A program made the position numbers and the translations under genes. A stretch of 64,000 nucleotides of DNA, from NCBI GenBank assembly GCA_964600235.1, contig CAZRIV010000018.1, forward strand, positions 1 to 64,000, in the 5' to 3' direction. This document shows, one piece after another, positions 62,992-64,000 of this stretch; within the stretch, counting starts at the first letter, position 1, and every line of letters begins with the position of its first letter. This stretch comes from MWEI01 sp964600235 (lineage in GTDB: Bacteria > Desulfobacterota > Desulfomonilia > UBA1062). The notes beneath the pieces were generated by a model, which was not told the origin of the DNA, did not search any database, and was given only the letters and a program-made list of their open reading frames with translations.

Positions 62992-63623
62992 TGGAACAGC
63001 TGAACTGGGTATATACCGACAAGGTGCTCGAGCACTTCATGCACCCCAAGAATATCATGGACGACGAAAAGGCCTTCGATCCGGACGGACGCGGCATGAC
63101 GGGCAACATCAAGTGCGGAGACCAGATGATCGTGGCCATCAAGGTGGACAGGGAAAAGGGCATTATCACCGACTGCAAGTGGAAGACCTTCGGGTGCGCC
63201 AGCGCCATTGCCAGCACCTCGGTCCTGTCCGAAATGGTCAAGGGCATGAAGCTCGAAGAGGCCTTCAAGCTCTCGCCCAAGGACATCAACAAGGAGCTGG
63301 GCGGCCTGCCAGAGCACAAGATCCACTGCAGCGTCCTGGGCGACAAGGCTTTGCGCGCCGCCATCAACGACTACTACGAGCGCAGCGGCATGACCGAGAA
63401 GGTCAAGCGAGAAGAGGCCCGCGTGGTGTGCAACTGCATGAACGTGACCGACCACGAGATCGAGGAGGCGGTGCTGGAAGGCGCCAGGACCTTCTACGAG
63501 CTCCAGGAAAAGACCAAGGTGAGCACGGTGTGCGGGGAGTGCAAGGACGAGGTGGAACGGCTCCTGGAGTTCTACAAGAACAGGCACTTCTGCCAGATAG
63601 AGGAGAAGCCCGACAAACCTTAA
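62991..63623 (+). CDS. nifU: NifU-like Fe-S scaffold (IscU domain plus Bfd-type [2Fe-2S] domain)
   Basis: The 210-residue protein joins an IscU-like scaffold (YTDKVLEHFMHPKNIMD, the Cys in GNIKCGD, FGCASAIASTS, KIHCSVLG) to a C-terminal Bfd/NifU-middle [2Fe-2S] domain with VCNCMNVTDHEI and VCGEC. It lacks the C-terminal Nfu domain of full NifU. GGAGG is eight bases upstream of the ATG. It pairs with NifS for cluster assembly. Confidence 0.93.
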   Translation: MEQLNWVYTDKVLEHFMHPKNIMDDEKAFDPDGRGMTGNIKCGDQMIVAIKVDREKGIITDCKWKTFGCASAIASTSVLSEMVKGMKLEEAFKLSPKDINKELGGLPEHKIHCSVLGDKALRAAINDYYERSGMTEKVKREEARVVCNCMNVTDHEIEEAVLEGARTFYELQEKTKVSTVCGECKDEVERLLEFYKNRHFCQIEEKPDKP

Positions 63624-63679
63624 CGTAAAAGCGACGCGTGCAAGACCGGTAGAGCCTGATCAGGCAGAGAGGTCCCCCC

Positions 63680-64000
63680 ATGATCCCCAGACAGAAGACC
63701 GACGGCACTGAGAACGAGAATATCATAAAGAGAGTTGTGGACGAGCTGTGCGAACCGGAATCATACGACCAGGTGTACCACAGGCCCACCCTGGAAGGGG
63801 TCATGCCCGCGCTCGATGTCCTTGCGGATATCGTGGAACGGGTGCGCAGTGTCATCTTTCCCGCCTATTTTTCCGACTCGGAGATGACGCTTTCCACCAT
63901 GCCCTATATCGTGGGGAACCATCTGGAAAAGATAGAGCGCCTGCTGAACGAGCAGATAAAGAGGGGGTTCGAGTTCTCCTGCGAGGTGACGGACCGCAAG
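63680..64000 (+). CDS. cysE: serine O-acetyltransferase (partial, cut by window end)
   Basis: The 107 residues seen match the N-terminal helical domain of serine acetyltransferases of the EpsC type (RPTLEGVMPALDVLADIVER, VIFPAYFSDSEMT, YIVGNHLEKIERLLNEQIKR). The hexapeptide-repeat catalytic part lies beyond the window. It would make O-acetylserine for cysteine synthesis, which feeds NifS. GAGAGG is seven bases before the ATG. Confidence 0.85.
   Translation, partial: MIPRQKTDGTENENIIKRVVDELCEPESYDQVYHRPTLEGVMPALDVLADIVERVRSVIFPAYFSDSEMTLSTMPYIVGNHLEKIERLLNEQIKRGFEFSCEVTDRK

Overview
The window looks like chromosomal DNA from an anaerobic Desulfobacterota (deltaproteobacterial) organism of moderately high GC content. 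The evidence is a paired 2-hydroxyacyl-CoA dehydratase/benzoyl-CoA reductase-type enzyme, several ferredoxin-like and DUF362 proteins, a MEMO-family protein, an acyl-CoA ligase, a NifS/NifU pair, a PEP-CTERM protein, and an envelope gene cluster otherwise best known from myxobacteria. Species cannot be named from the sequence alone. No rRNA, tRNA, CRISPR array, complete insertion sequence or prophage was seen.

Layout. Positions 1-11800 hold an acyl-CoA ligase, an RdgC-like protein, a small kinase-like ATPase, a ferredoxin-type protein divergent from a methyltransferase-NUDIX pair, a PEP-CTERM protein with a sigma-54-type promoter, a 2-hydroxyacid dehydrogenase and a membrane diguanylate cyclase. 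Positions 11841-17510 form a co-directional run: molybdopterin oxidoreductase, cysteine-dioxygenase-like protein, DUF362 ferredoxin, lipoprotein, sirtuin and nucleoside phosphorylase. Positions 17513-20160 lie on the minus strand and include RNase D and an AT-rich nucleotidyltransferase module that looks like a lone integron cassette, with an attC-like site at its 3' end. Positions 20374-28408 carry housekeeping and accessory genes (Hsp33, ribosomal protein THX, MEMO, a TtcA-like enzyme, a DEAD-box helicase, an FmdB-type zinc ribbon, WbqC, adenine deaminase). Positions 28542-39745 carry a large hybrid histidine kinase and an HDOD response regulator, several small redox and acyl-CoA enzymes, a YbaK-type deacylase, and an ECF sigma/anti-sigma/periplasmic-sensor trio. 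Positions 40193-42593 hold the two dehydratase subunits.

The most striking region is 43006-59379: twelve tightly packed genes (many with overlapping stops and starts) behind a good sigma-54-like promoter. They encode a TolQ/ExbB-type proton channel protein, two TolR/ExbD-type proteins, a small anchored protein, a large FHA/TonB-like/AgmX-PglI protein, an outer-membrane beta-barrel, two TPR-type periplasmic proteins, and four exported proteins with propeller-like, thrombospondin-type-3, von Willebrand A and pre-peptidase C-terminal features. The first eight match the core parts of the Myxococcus Glt (gliding) and Nfs (spore-coat) envelope machines. The last four look like a surface module added to that machine. 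I infer a proton-motive-force-driven trans-envelope apparatus that moves or exports calcium-binding surface proteins.

The window ends with the Tex RNA-binding protein on the minus strand, and a NifS-NifU-serine acetyltransferase operon that supplies sulfur for Fe-S cluster assembly. The last gene is cut by the window edge.
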